Of a stretch of 64,000 bases of DNA, positions 18,284-27,800 are shown in pieces. The stretch's first letter is position 1, and each line of letters begins with the position of its first letter. The position numbers were made by a program, and so were the translations under genes. Below the pieces are notes generated by a model, which was not told where the DNA came from, searched no databases, and saw nothing but the letters and a program-made list of their open reading frames with translations. The stretch comes from Flavivirga aquatica (lineage in GTDB: Bacteria; Bacteroidota; Bacteroidia; Flavobacteriales; Flavobacteriaceae), in the NCBI RefSeq assembly GCF_001747085.1, contig NZ_MDJD01000046.1:26499-90498 (forward strand), given 5' to 3'.

Positions 18284-19852
18284 ATGAAAAAAAAACACAA
18301 TATTAAATTGCTATTAGGAATTATTACAGTGCTTTTGTTAATGACAGATGTTTATGCTCAATATGCACATGAAATAAATAAGCAGCGTAGATACGACGAA
18401 ATATCATGGCTCGTAACTCATAATGCTAATAACAACCGTACAGATGGACCTTCTGGTTTTTTTGGTTGCTTAGGTGGAGGTAATCAAAATGCAGGGATTA
18501 AAAAACAATTACAAGATGGAGTAAGAAGTTTAGCTGTAGATATTTATCGTGTAAATGGAGAACTTAGATTGAAACATGGTGCACCAAATACTTGTATGAT
18601 GGATGCTAAAAATTTTAATAATATTATTGCTAATTGGTTAGAAACGCATCCTTTAGATATTATTACACTTCATATTCAGAGTGGACCAAATTTAGGAAAA
18701 TCTGGTTTGGACGATATCTTTTTTGGTAGGCGTAGCGGTTATAAAAATATGTCTAGATTTATTTATAACCATAAAGCATTTGTAAGTTCAAGTAAACCAA
18801 AAAACTCACCAGGAGATGTGTACCCTAAAATTCAAGAGATGCTAGATCAAAAACAACAACTTGTAATTTTTACCGAAACAAATTATAATAGTGACTTATA
18901 CAGGTATTCATTTATTAATACAGCTCAAAATCCATATAGAGCAGGACAAGTAAATGAACTATTTGATGCTAATAAATTTGTAACACATAGAGGTGTAGAT
19001 CATAAAACCATTCTTATTATAAATCATTTTGCTGGAGATGCTCCTACTTATAATGGAGATGTGAATAAATCTAAAGATGCTAACAAAGATGTATGGGGTA
19101 AAACCGTAACCGCTTGGTATCAATTTGGACACAAACCTTCAATAGCAGTAGACTATTATAATCTTTCCAATGGCAAAAGCGCTATGAGCCAAATAAATGA
19201 TGTAAATAAAATAAATGAAGTAAGAGGGAAATTTGAAGATGGCGAAAATGGTAGAGGGATAAGAGATGTAAAAACATATTTAGCAGAATTTAAAAATGGG
19301 GCATGGAGAAAAATTAAAAATATTGAGCATAAAGGACGAAGAGCATCATGGCATATATTTTATTCTTTCCCTGCAAGAATAAATGATAACCGCGCGATTT
19401 TCTTTGAGCATCCTAATTATAATTTTTCGCCAAGTTTTATTAAAGTAGGAGATTATAAAGGAAATAATAGTAAAACTTTTGTGATAAATGTTGCAGGAAT
19501 TAGAAAAGGAACTTCTAAATCAACATTGGTTGTAAAACAAAATGAATCTGATGATTTATCATTATTAACTGCCCAAGATATTACTATAGAAAAACAAGTA
19601 AATTCTAATATTAGTATATACAAAAAGAACAGCAATATATTAAATGTTTCTTTTTTATTAATAAACGATGATGCTATAGCTCTGGAAGTTTATGATTTAT
19701 CTGGAAGGTTAATCGATAAATTAAATAAAAAACAGGTTCCTAAGCATACAAAGAATGCAATCTTTCAACTTTCTGAAAATTTGAGAGGCATTTACATTGT
19801 TAAAGGATATGTTGGAACACAATATATTAGTAAAAAAATAGCTATTGAATAA
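18284..19852 (+). CDS. PI-PLC X-domain-like phosphodiesterase with T9SS tail
   Basis: This 522-residue protein has a signal peptide cleaved near YAQ. The N-terminal two thirds resemble the calcium-independent PLC-like phosphodiesterase fold. His46 in VTHNANN and His98 in RLKHGAP fit the paired catalytic histidines, and DIITLHIQSG fits the barrel strand that follows. From about residue 445 comes a T9SS type A sorting domain (LEVYDLSGRLID, then GIYIVKG and a basic end), so the protein is probably secreted or surface-attached through type IX secretion. The substrate may be phosphatidylinositol or another phosphodiester, which cannot be told here. It lies between two IS1380 remnants beside a decayed gene of a related type. 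Confidence 0.8.
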   Translation: MKKKHNIKLLLGIITVLLLMTDVYAQYAHEINKQRRYDEISWLVTHNANNNRTDGPSGFFGCLGGGNQNAGIKKQLQDGVRSLAVDIYRVNGELRLKHGAPNTCMMDAKNFNNIIANWLETHPLDIITLHIQSGPNLGKSGLDDIFFGRRSGYKNMSRFIYNHKAFVSSSKPKNSPGDVYPKIQEMLDQKQQLVIFTETNYNSDLYRYSFINTAQNPYRAGQVNELFDANKFVTHRGVDHKTILIINHFAGDAPTYNGDVNKSKDANKDVWGKTVTAWYQFGHKPSIAVDYYNLSNGKSAMSQINDVNKINEVRGKFEDGENGRGIRDVKTYLAEFKNGAWRKIKNIEHKGRRASWHIFYSFPARINDNRAIFFEHPNYNFSPSFIKVGDYKGNNSKTFVINVAGIRKGTSKSTLVVKQNESDDLSLLTAQDITIEKQVNSNISIYKKNSNILNVSFLLINDDAIALEVYDLSGRLIDKLNKKQVPKHTKNAIFQLSENLRGIYIVKGYVGTQYISKKIAIE

Positions 19853-19881
19853 AAAAATAGAAAACCGAATTATTTTATTTC

Positions 19882-19920
19882 AAGGGGCTATAACGATTAA
19901 AAGATAGCCCCTTATTTTTT
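19882..19920 (+). terminator. Intrinsic terminator of the PLC-like gene
   Basis: The stem AAGGGGCTA / TAGCCCCTT has a 14-nt loop and is followed by ATTTTTTAC. It lies 30 bp after the stop of the PLC-like gene. Confidence 0.85.
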
Positions 19921-19940
19921 ACTACTTAATAATAAAACTT

Positions 19941-20198
19941 ATGCTATCAAACTTAAAAATACTTTTTAGCTTGTTATTTTAATAGGATCAAGCAGCACAT
20001 TAATTTCGCAAAAAAAACTATATACACTCTCACAATTATTATTTGCAGAGTGTTCCTTTTTGGAATGCCTATGCTAATGGAGCTAGTTCTATAGAAATAG
20101 ATGTTTTTTATAAAGAATCTACACTTTATGTAACACATAGTGAAGAAGAGATTATAAATAATAGAACTATAAGAAAGTTTGTATTTAAAACCACTTAA
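19941..20198 (+). pseudogene. Remnant of a second PLC/glycerophosphodiesterase-type gene
   Basis: An ATG-started signal-peptide-like frame is broken by stops. A second frame then reads HSHNYYLQSVPFWNAYAN, next GASSIEIDVFYKES, then LYVTHSEEEI, ending at a TAA at 20,196-20,198. This matches the N-terminus of the PI-PLC/GDPD-like family (SHN, then an ExD, then a second His). Only the first quarter of the protein remains. Confidence 0.6.
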
Positions 20199-20585
20199 AA
20201 ATGTGATTGATTTAAAAATTAAGGAGTTTGAAGAACTCTTTTTGATGTGTGACTTTATTAAATTTTTTTTGAATATATTAGGTGAAGAAGCTTTTTAGAA
20301 GAAAAAAACAGATAGTTATATTCCTCCATATGGCGTATACAATTTTTTAATTGGTTTTATTTTTAAGAAAGCTTCCCCAGTTTAGGACACTTCTATATTT
20401 GAGTTTTCCTCGAAAAATACCCAAACCTATTTATGGGGTAAAAAAGAGTGTATATCCTATTTTTCTAATACATATCTTGTTTTAGTAATTTTTAACATTA
20501 AATTTCACATAAAAGCGTAAGAAAATTACTGAGCATATAATTGATTTTGTATATTTGAAGAACAAATCTATTAAATGTATAAATA
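20199..20585. other. Intergenic region, possible IS scar and promoter
   Basis: Nothing intact is coded here. Around 20,375-20,400 the sequence CCCCAGTTTAGGACAC resembles an IS terminus but I cannot assign it. A TATATTTG at 20,550-20,557 fits the Bacteroidota -7 consensus TANNTTTG and lies 28 bp before the next start codon; no good TTG box is seen at the expected distance. Confidence 0.35.
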
Positions 20586-22106
20586 ATGAAACCTAATTAC
20601 ATTAAATTACTAGTACTATTACTGTTTTTTGCATCTTGTACGAAAGATGATACAGTTACAAATCAAGATGAGACTACAGATGTAGATACTATTCAAAAAG
20701 AGATTCTTAAAATCTCAGAAATAAATTCTAAAATTAATGAGTTTTTATCCCAAACAAATGATTTTAACTGGAAGGATGTTGACGATCATATGTTATGGAG
20801 TGCTGTGGTGCATGGAAATAACATTTTAACTATTGGTTATGGACAAGAAAATGAGAATTTTAATGAACATCATTCACGACGACTTACTAATACTAAAGAT
20901 GATATTCTTGAAATGATTGCTAAGACAGAAGATTTTAAGTTATCAAAAGGTCAAAATAAAAACGTTGTAGAATATAAAATAATTAATGCCATAGATGTTA
21001 AAGTTGAAAACCTAGAAACTGTTATAGCTTTAAGAAAGGCAAAGAATATTCGCTATTTAGAACCTAATGGATACAATAAATATATCGCTAAAAATAGCTT
21101 ACAACGATCAACAGCTCAAACTAAATTTCAAACATCTGGTTCTGGGTGCTCAAAAGAATCGGAGTCAATAAATTCAGATCATTATCAAACAATTTCACCT
21201 AACAATGCCCAAGTAGCTTGGAATTTTTACAAGCATAATATTCCTCAAGCTTGGAATATTTCTACAGGAGCAGGTATTACTATAGGGTTAATCGATACTG
21301 GAGTTTCTGCAAATCAATCATTATTAAATACATCAGGGTTTAATGATGGTGTTTCTAATGGGCGACGTGTTGAGAAAAAGGGGACTTTTAATTATGATGG
21401 TCCGGATGATAAATGTGGACATGGTACACAAATGGCATCTACTATGGCAGCACCGCGAAATAATGATGGAATGCCAGTGGGAGTAGCTTATAATTGTAAT
21501 TTGGTAGCTTATAGAGCAACAGAAGATGTGTTATTGAATGATTATGAAGAACGTAAAGGGGTTTCTCAAGCTTTAATTGAGTTAGGAAATAGAAGTGATG
21601 TAAAAATTATATCGATGTCTATAGGTTGGACTTGGTCTATTGGAAATATTAAAGATGCCATAAAATATGCAAATAGCAAAGGAAAGTTAATTTTTGCAGC
21701 AGGAGGGACATCTACTAATTTTACTAATTGGTATGGCGTAACATTTCCAGCAACAATGGATGAAACGGTAGCAGTAACTGGAGTAGATGATGGAGCAAAT
21801 TATGAGCGTTGCAATATATGCCATAGTGGAAGTAAGATTGATTTTACTATTGTTATGGAAGGTGATAACAATACAAGTAAACACCCTCCAGTAGTTGGAT
21901 TTAATAATGGTACAAGAATTTATACTGGTGGGTCTTCTGTTGCGACAGCAACTACAGCAGGAATTGCAGCGTTAATTTGGGCTAAACATCCTGATTGGAA
22001 TAAAGATCAAGTATTAAACAAATTAAAGCAATCAGCTGCGTTGTATCCAAATAAGAATAGTCAATTTGGTTATGGAAATATTGATGCTTTGAAAGCGGTT
22101 CAATAA
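20586..22106 (+). CDS. Subtilisin-like (S8) serine protease lipoprotein
   Basis: This 506-residue protein has a lipobox FASC (Cys18). Residues 35-160 form a variable pro-region. The catalytic triad is visible: Asp237 in GLIDTGV, His279 in CGHGTQMAS and Ser451 in GGSSVATA. The last motif differs from the common GTSMAAP because the final Pro is Ala-like, which occurs in some S8 members. A cysteine pair around residues 408-411 (ERCNIC) is unusual. As a lipoprotein it would act at the periplasmic or outer cell surface. It shares the IS-flanked island with the T9SS phosphodiesterase, which may mean joint acquisition. The substrate is unknown. Confidence 0.88.
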   Translation: MKPNYIKLLVLLLFFASCTKDDTVTNQDETTDVDTIQKEILKISEINSKINEFLSQTNDFNWKDVDDHMLWSAVVHGNNILTIGYGQENENFNEHHSRRLTNTKDDILEMIAKTEDFKLSKGQNKNVVEYKIINAIDVKVENLETVIALRKAKNIRYLEPNGYNKYIAKNSLQRSTAQTKFQTSGSGCSKESESINSDHYQTISPNNAQVAWNFYKHNIPQAWNISTGAGITIGLIDTGVSANQSLLNTSGFNDGVSNGRRVEKKGTFNYDGPDDKCGHGTQMASTMAAPRNNDGMPVGVAYNCNLVAYRATEDVLLNDYEERKGVSQALIELGNRSDVKIISMSIGWTWSIGNIKDAIKYANSKGKLIFAAGGTSTNFTNWYGVTFPATMDETVAVTGVDDGANYERCNICHSGSKIDFTIVMEGDNNTSKHPPVVGFNNGTRIYTGGSSVATATTAGIAALIWAKHPDWNKDQVLNKLKQSAALYPNKNSQFGYGNIDALKAVQ

Positions 22107-22428
22107 TATAGTTTGTAAATAATATGTAATAAAATTAGTAATTTCTTTGTGTTATATTGTTTTTTCTTATTTTAATAAAATAATGAAGAATTTCAATTCA
22201 AAATTAGGACATAGAATAATAATTTTGCAGTTTATTTATTTTTTGATTATTTTATAGCTTTTAAAATAAATAATTAGTTTTCAAGGAATTTAAAGACTCT
22301 AATACTATGTTATTTTATCTTATGTATGTATTTATTTGATTCTATTATAAATTTTATCAATGAATTATATTAGATAATGTTGTTTAGTTTAGATATATTT
22401 GTTTTTTGTAATAAACAAAATGATAATT
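22107..22428. other. AT-rich intergenic region
   Basis: About 320 bp lie between the protease and a small protein gene. I see no repeat, remnant or convincing promoter here. Confidence 0.5.
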
Positions 22429-22650
22429 ATGAGCATTTTACAAGAAGCTATAGCTTTTGAAAACGCTAAAATGAGTAATATGTCTACAAGTGATAGAGTG
22501 GTCGCTTCGAGAGAGGCAAAGCGTCTTATTTTAGCAATGAACGAAATATATAAAACAACTAAAGATACCCAGTTAATGGATGCAATGAAGCGGCTTACCG
22601 CTAAGAAAAAGAAGATTGAAAAGCGTCTACATGGTAGACCTTCCGAATAG
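22429..22650 (+). CDS. Small basic helical protein of unknown function (73 residues)
   Basis: The ATG at 22,429 (MSILQEA) is preferred over the TTG at 22,399 and the ATG at 22,420, because the preceding residues are hydrophobic and unrelated to the charged body. The product is rich in Lys, Arg, Met and Ala, almost entirely helical by composition, with a basic C-terminus (KKKKIEKRLHGR). I do not recognise a family. A strong terminator follows, which supports a real transcript. A nucleic-acid or ribosome-binding role would fit its charge, but that is only a guess. Confidence 0.65.
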   Translation: MSILQEAIAFENAKMSNMSTSDRVVASREAKRLILAMNEIYKTTKDTQLMDAMKRLTAKKKKIEKRLHGRPSE

Positions 22651-22670
22651 GGTTAATATTAAAAAAATAA

Positions 22671-22698
22671 AAAAGGCTTGCAATTGCAAGTCTTTTTT
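22671..22698 (+). terminator. Intrinsic terminator of the small basic protein gene
   Basis: The palindrome CTTGCAATTGCAAG is preceded by an A-run and followed by TCTTTTTT. It lies 21 bp after the stop codon. Confidence 0.85.
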
Positions 22699-22733
22699 AT
22701 TTTAAAAATTTAATAGTTGGACAAATACAAAAC

Positions 22734-22918
22734 GGGTCAAGTCAAAAAGTTTTAGGATTAGATGATTAGGCAAAAATATTAGTTAGCCTAAATAGAAAGA
22801 ATTCTACGTTTGTTACGCCTCTAAATTGTGCTCTAAAGGCTTTAATTTTAACGTTGAAAGCTTCCCGCTGAAGCATTTATATTTCTGTTATCAAAATTTT
22901 TGATAATGAATTGACATA
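22734..22918 (-). pseudogene. C-terminal remnant of an ISL3-family transposase
   Basis: Read on the - strand the segment encodes NASA, then a one-base frameshift, then FNVKIKAFRAQFRGVTNV and FFLFRLTNIFA with a stop at 22,766. This matches the end of ISL3-type transposases of Bacteroidota. The bases after the stop run to ACTTTTTGACTTGACCC, probably the IS terminal repeat. The 5' part is cut by the IS1380 remnant. Confidence 0.7.
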
Positions 22919-23222
22919 GTTCGGGTTAAGGAGGTTAAAAACATGTGTTTTTCAGATAGATTATCAAACCATGGTTTTTTGGCTAACTTTTTCAGGCTAT
23001 TTCTAAGTAGCTTAGCTTACGAAATGTTTTACTACTCAAAAAAAGTATAAAAAAGACTAGATTTACAAAAGCAAAAAAATGGCAAATAAGCATAATAAGA
23101 ACCCAGTTGTTAAAAATTGGAGTAACACTTAAAATTACTAAAAAACGAATTTACTATCAATTTTGTCAAAAGTATTTGTAAATCAAGATTTGTTTTGAGA
23201 GATAATAACACAGTGAAGGTTT
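22919..23222 (+). pseudogene. Degenerate IS1380-family transposase tail, copy 2
   Basis: Only the C-terminal block is left: the sense of KEVKNMCFSDRLSNHGF, then FLANFFRLFLSSLAYEM, then frameshifted pieces of the same tail as copy 1. Several frameshifts and stops are present, so it cannot encode transposase. It abuts the ISL3 remnant on its left, so one element inserted into or recombined with the other. Confidence 0.82.
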
Positions 23223-23422
23223 TAAAATTCACATTTTAAAACCTTGGGATACCTATGTCTTGGTGTGAAAAATCGACCATTTTTTTGATTTATTGAACAT
23301 ATAAATAGACCTAGTCATTCAAAAAAATCGTATAAATTTCTAAATAGAAAACAATAATTAAAGGGTAAACATAAAGATTCGATTATTAAACCCAATAAGT
23401 ACACTATGAGTAATGCGGGTTA
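22926..23422 (+). repeat. About 490-bp direct repeat, copy 2 (IS1380 right part)
   Basis: This matches 17,622-18,117 in the same orientation up to the shared GCGGGTTA end. The two copies are about 5.3 kb apart and enclose the PLC-like gene, the PLC remnant, the S8 protease and the small protein. Recombination between them would delete that segment. Confidence 0.85.
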
Positions 23423-23542
23423 AAAGAATTATTTTGATAACAATTAATATTGCAAGAAACAACTACTATTGTTATTTATTATCTTATTGCTTTAAGTGAA
23501 TTGAAATTTTAAATTTAAGAACTTCTAAAAAGAACATTTTAT

Positions 23543-24565
23543 TTATATTTTCAATCTAGCAGATGCTACTATATCTTGTTCTGCAAAGTCTCCATCTAAA
23601 TATTTTAAATAACCTACAATAGCAATCATAGCTGCGTTGTCTGTAGTAAACTCGAACTTAGGTATATAAGTAGACCAACCAAACTTTTGTTCACCATCTT
23701 TTAAAGCTTGTCTAATTCCAGAATTAGCCGAAACTCCACCGCCAATAGCAATGTGTTTAATTCCAGTCTGTTTCGAAGCTAGTTTTAACTTATCAATTAA
23801 AATACCAATAATAGTATATTGAATGGATGCACAAATATCGTTCAAATTTTCTTTAATAAAATTAGGGTTTACTTTCACTTCACGTTGAATAAAATATAGC
23901 ACAGCAGTCTTAAATCCAGAGAAACTAAAATTTAGACCATCCACTTTAGGCTTGGTAAATTTAAATGCTTTAGGGTTTCCCAATTTGGCACGTTTATCAA
24001 TTTCTGGACCAGCAGGATATCCTAAACCTAGAATTTTTCCGCTTTTATCAAAGGCTTCTCCAACCGCATCATCAATGGTTTCACCAATAACTGTCATATT
24101 AAAATAACCATCAACCTTAACAATCTGGGTATGTCCACCAGATATCGTCATTGCTAAAAATGGAAAAGGTGGCTTTTCGAAACCTTCTTCATCTATAAAA
24201 TGAGCCAAAATATGCCCTTGCATATGGTTAACATCTATTAGTGGAATATTTAATCCATAAGCCAATGATTTTGCAAAAGAAGTTCCTACTAATAAGCTTC
24301 CCATCAATCCTGGACCTCTAGTAAAGGCAATGGCATGAAGTTGTTCTTTTGTAATATTAGCTTTTTTAAGAGCTTGAGCAACTACAGGAACGATATTCTG
24401 TTGGTGGGCTCTAGAAGCAAGTTCAGGCACCACACCACCGTATTCTTTATGTATTTTTTGAGTTGCTACAACATTGCTTAAAATGCTTCCGTTATGTATT
24501 ATAGAAGCTGCGGTATCATCGCATGATGATTCAATTCCTAGGATAAAAATATTTTGTGAGGACAT
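23543..24565 (-). CDS. tsaD: tRNA N6-adenosine threonylcarbamoyltransferase
   Basis: This 340-residue protein is the usual TsaD length. The N-terminus GIESSCDDTAAS is the family signature. HMQGHILAH carries the metal-binding histidines, AMTISGGHTQ the nucleotide loop, and AIGGGVSANSGIRQ the C-terminal ASKHA motif. With TsaB, TsaC and TsaE it makes the universal t6A modification at position 37 of tRNAs that read ANN codons; it acts in the cytoplasm and is normally essential. It is divergent from tamB. A likely promoter lies about 50-80 bp upstream of its ATG. Confidence 0.97.
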   Translation of the reverse strand: MSSQNIFILGIESSCDDTAASIIHNGSILSNVVATQKIHKEYGGVVPELASRAHQQNIVPVVAQALKKANITKEQLHAIAFTRGPGLMGSLLVGTSFAKSLAYGLNIPLIDVNHMQGHILAHFIDEEGFEKPPFPFLAMTISGGHTQIVKVDGYFNMTVIGETIDDAVGEAFDKSGKILGLGYPAGPEIDKRAKLGNPKAFKFTKPKVDGLNFSFSGFKTAVLYFIQREVKVNPNFIKENLNDICASIQYTIIGILIDKLKLASKQTGIKHIAIGGGVSANSGIRQALKDGEQKFGWSTYIPKFEFTTDNAAMIAIVGYLKYLDGDFAEQDIVASARLKI

Positions 24566-24615
24566 TAATGAATATTAGGCACAATAATTGTTAATTTTGA
24601 ATACGAATAAAAACC

Positions 24616-24644
24616 CAAATTTGTTTATTCATTCGTAAGTACAA
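24616..24644 (-). promoter_or_regulatory. Putative tsaD promoter
   Basis: On the - strand TTG (24,642-24,644) is followed after 18 bases by CAAATTTG (24,616-24,623), one mismatch from the Bacteroidota -7 consensus TANNTTTG. Spacing and location upstream of tsaD both fit. Confidence 0.45.
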
Positions 24645-24824
24645 AATTACTCATTTATTTTTTGAATAGATAAGTAGAAATAACTTATGTATAAATTAAC
24701 TTTAACCCAAATTTTTTAACAGACAATTATTAAGAGCGTATTATATAATCTTAATAAAATTATAATTTTAACGGTTATCAAGAAGTTTCTAAAAATAGTA
24801 TCAAAAATAGTTGGCATATTACTA

Positions 24825-27800
24825 ATGCTATTCATCATTTTGGTGTTGATACTTTCTATACCAGCTATTCAAACCAGTCTGGGTAATTATGCTACAGAAA
24901 GGCTAAATGAAGATTTTGGAACTAACATTAACATAGATAAAGTTGGTTTACAGCTTAACGGTGATGTTGAACTTAAAAGTATTTATATTGAAGATTATAA
25001 AAAAGACACACTTATTAATATTACAGAATTAAATACTTCTATTCTAAATTTTAAGAATTTATATGATGGTAAGCTTGTTTTTGGAGATATAGATATTATA
25101 GATTTAGTTTTTAATATAAAAACCTATAAAGATACAACGGGAACAAATCTAGATGTTTTTGTAGCCAGATTCGATAGTAATAACCCTAAAAAAAGTAGTA
25201 GTAAATTTTTATTATCATCTAGTGATGTATCTATTTATAATGGAATGTTTAGATTAATAGATGAAAATAGAGAAACCACTAAGGTTTTGGATATTAAAGA
25301 TTTAAATATTAATGCTACAAACTTATTAATACATGGAAGTGATGTAAGTACTAGAATAAATACGTTATCCCTTAAGGATAGTAGAGGTGTAGTTTTAAAA
25401 AACCTAATGACTAATTTTGCTTATACGTTAAAAGATATGACGTTTGCAAACCTTCAAATAGAAACACCTAACTCTATTTTAAAAGGGGATTTAAAGTTTT
25501 CTTATGATAGAAAAGATTTACAGTACTTCACAGATAAAGTTTTAGTATCGGCAAGTTTTAAAGATTCTAATGTGTTGTTAGATGAATTAAATACTTTTTA
25601 TAATGAATTTGGAAATAATCAATCTGCAAAGTTTAGTGTAGATCTGTCAGGCACTTTAAATAATTTACAAACAAGTAACCTAAAGTTAAAAACGAGTCGG
25701 AATACAAGGGTTTATGGTAATATTAACTTTAAAAACCTATTTAATAAAGAAGCTGATAATTTTTATATGAATGGTAACTTTAAAAATTTATCATCAACCT
25801 ATAAAGATTTAAAATCATTATTGCCAAACGTTTTAGGAGAAGCTATACCAACATCTTTTGATAGATTGGGGAAATTTACCATTATTGGAAATACTCAAGT
25901 AACATCATCTACAGTTATAGCAGATGTTACAATAGGTACTGTTTTAGGTTTTGTAGATTCTAACTTAGAAATAACCAAGATTAATGATATAGATAATGCA
26001 GATTATAAGGGTAAAATAATTTTTGAACAGTTTGATTTTGGAATGTTTTTTAATGATTCTAATATAGGAAAAGGGTCTTTAAACTTTGATGTGAATGGTA
26101 AAGGATTTGTTTCTGAAACTATTGATACACAGGTTAAAGGTGATATTTTTGAATTAGAATATAACAATTATAATTACAATGGTGTAAAAGTTGCAGGAAA
26201 TATTAAAAATAGAATTTTTGATGGAAATCTTATTGTAAACGATAAAAATTTGAAGCTTAATTTTAGTGGATTAGTAGATTTCTCGGAAGAAATGAATAAA
26301 TACGATTTTAATGCAACAATAGATTATGCCAATTTAAAGACTCTAAATTTTGTAAAGAAGGATAGTGTTTCTGTTTTTAAGAGTAAGGTTAGCATGAACA
26401 TTAATGGAAGTAATTTTGATGATGCTTATGGTTTAATATCGTTTAATAATACTGTTTATAAAAACCAAAATGACACCTATTATTTTAAGAAATTTGATGT
26501 ATCCTCAAGGTTTGAAAAAGATATTCGTTTTATAGAATTTAATTCACCAGATATTATTGTTGGTGATTTAAATGGGCGTTTTGTATTTAAAGATTTAAGG
26601 AAATTATTTGAAAATTCAATAGGATATATTTATACTAATTATGTCCCACATAAAGTAGAGACAAATCAAAGTATAGGTTTTAATTTTAAAGTTTATAATA
26701 AAATTATTGAAGTGTTTTCTCCAGATATTGAACTTGGTAAAAATACATACATACGAGGAAGAGTTGAGAGTGATGAGCGTCAATTTAAGTTGACTTTTAA
26801 ATCTCCAAAAATTAAATTGTTAGATTATTTTGCTAAAAATATAGAACTACAAGTGGATAATAGTAATCCTCTTTTTAATACATATGTAGAAATAGATAGT
26901 TTAAATACTAAATATTATAATATTTCTAAGTTTAATTTAATTAATGTAACAGTAAATGATACTTTATTTATGCGTTCTGAGTTTAAAGGTGGTAAACGAA
27001 ATAATGACAAATATAATTTAAGTTTTTACCATACTATAAATAAGGACAATAAATCAGTTATAGGTTTTAAAAAGTCTGATGTTACTATAAAAAATACTAA
27101 GTGGAATATTAATAAAAATCAAGATAAATTTCATAAAATATCTTTCGACAAAAAACTAACAAATTTTAATATTGATAAATTTAATATTAATCATAATAAT
27201 GAAGAAATTAAGCTTTCTGGGTTTATAAAAGAATCTACAGAGAAAGATGTTAAACTAAATTTTAAGAATGTTGATTTATCAAAAATAGTACCAGATATAG
27301 ATAGTTTATCTTTTGAGGGTAATGTAAATGGGAAATTAGATATTCTTCAAAAAAATGGAAGTTATTTGCCTAGTTCAACTATTATTATTGATAATTTTAA
27401 AGTAAATGATTTTTTACTAGGTTCTTTTAATACTAGAATAACAGGTAATGAGTCTCTTACTAATTATAAAGTAGATGTTACTATAAAAGATGACATTTCA
27501 AAATCGCTTACAGCAACAGGAAATATAAGTGTTTTAGAAAAAAAACCAGAAATAGACTTAACCCTAGATTTTGATACATTTAACTTAAGTCCTTTAAATC
27601 CTTTGCTGGCTGGTGTTTTAAGTGATATTCGCGGACAAGTTTCTGGAAGAGTAAAAGTAGTTGGTGATTTAAATCGTCCATATCTTAATGGAGACTTAGA
27701 ACTTAATAAGGCGGGTTTAGGTATTCCATATCTTAATGTAGATTATCGTTTTAATAATCAAGCATCTGTAACACTTAAAAACCAAAGTTTTATATTTAAT

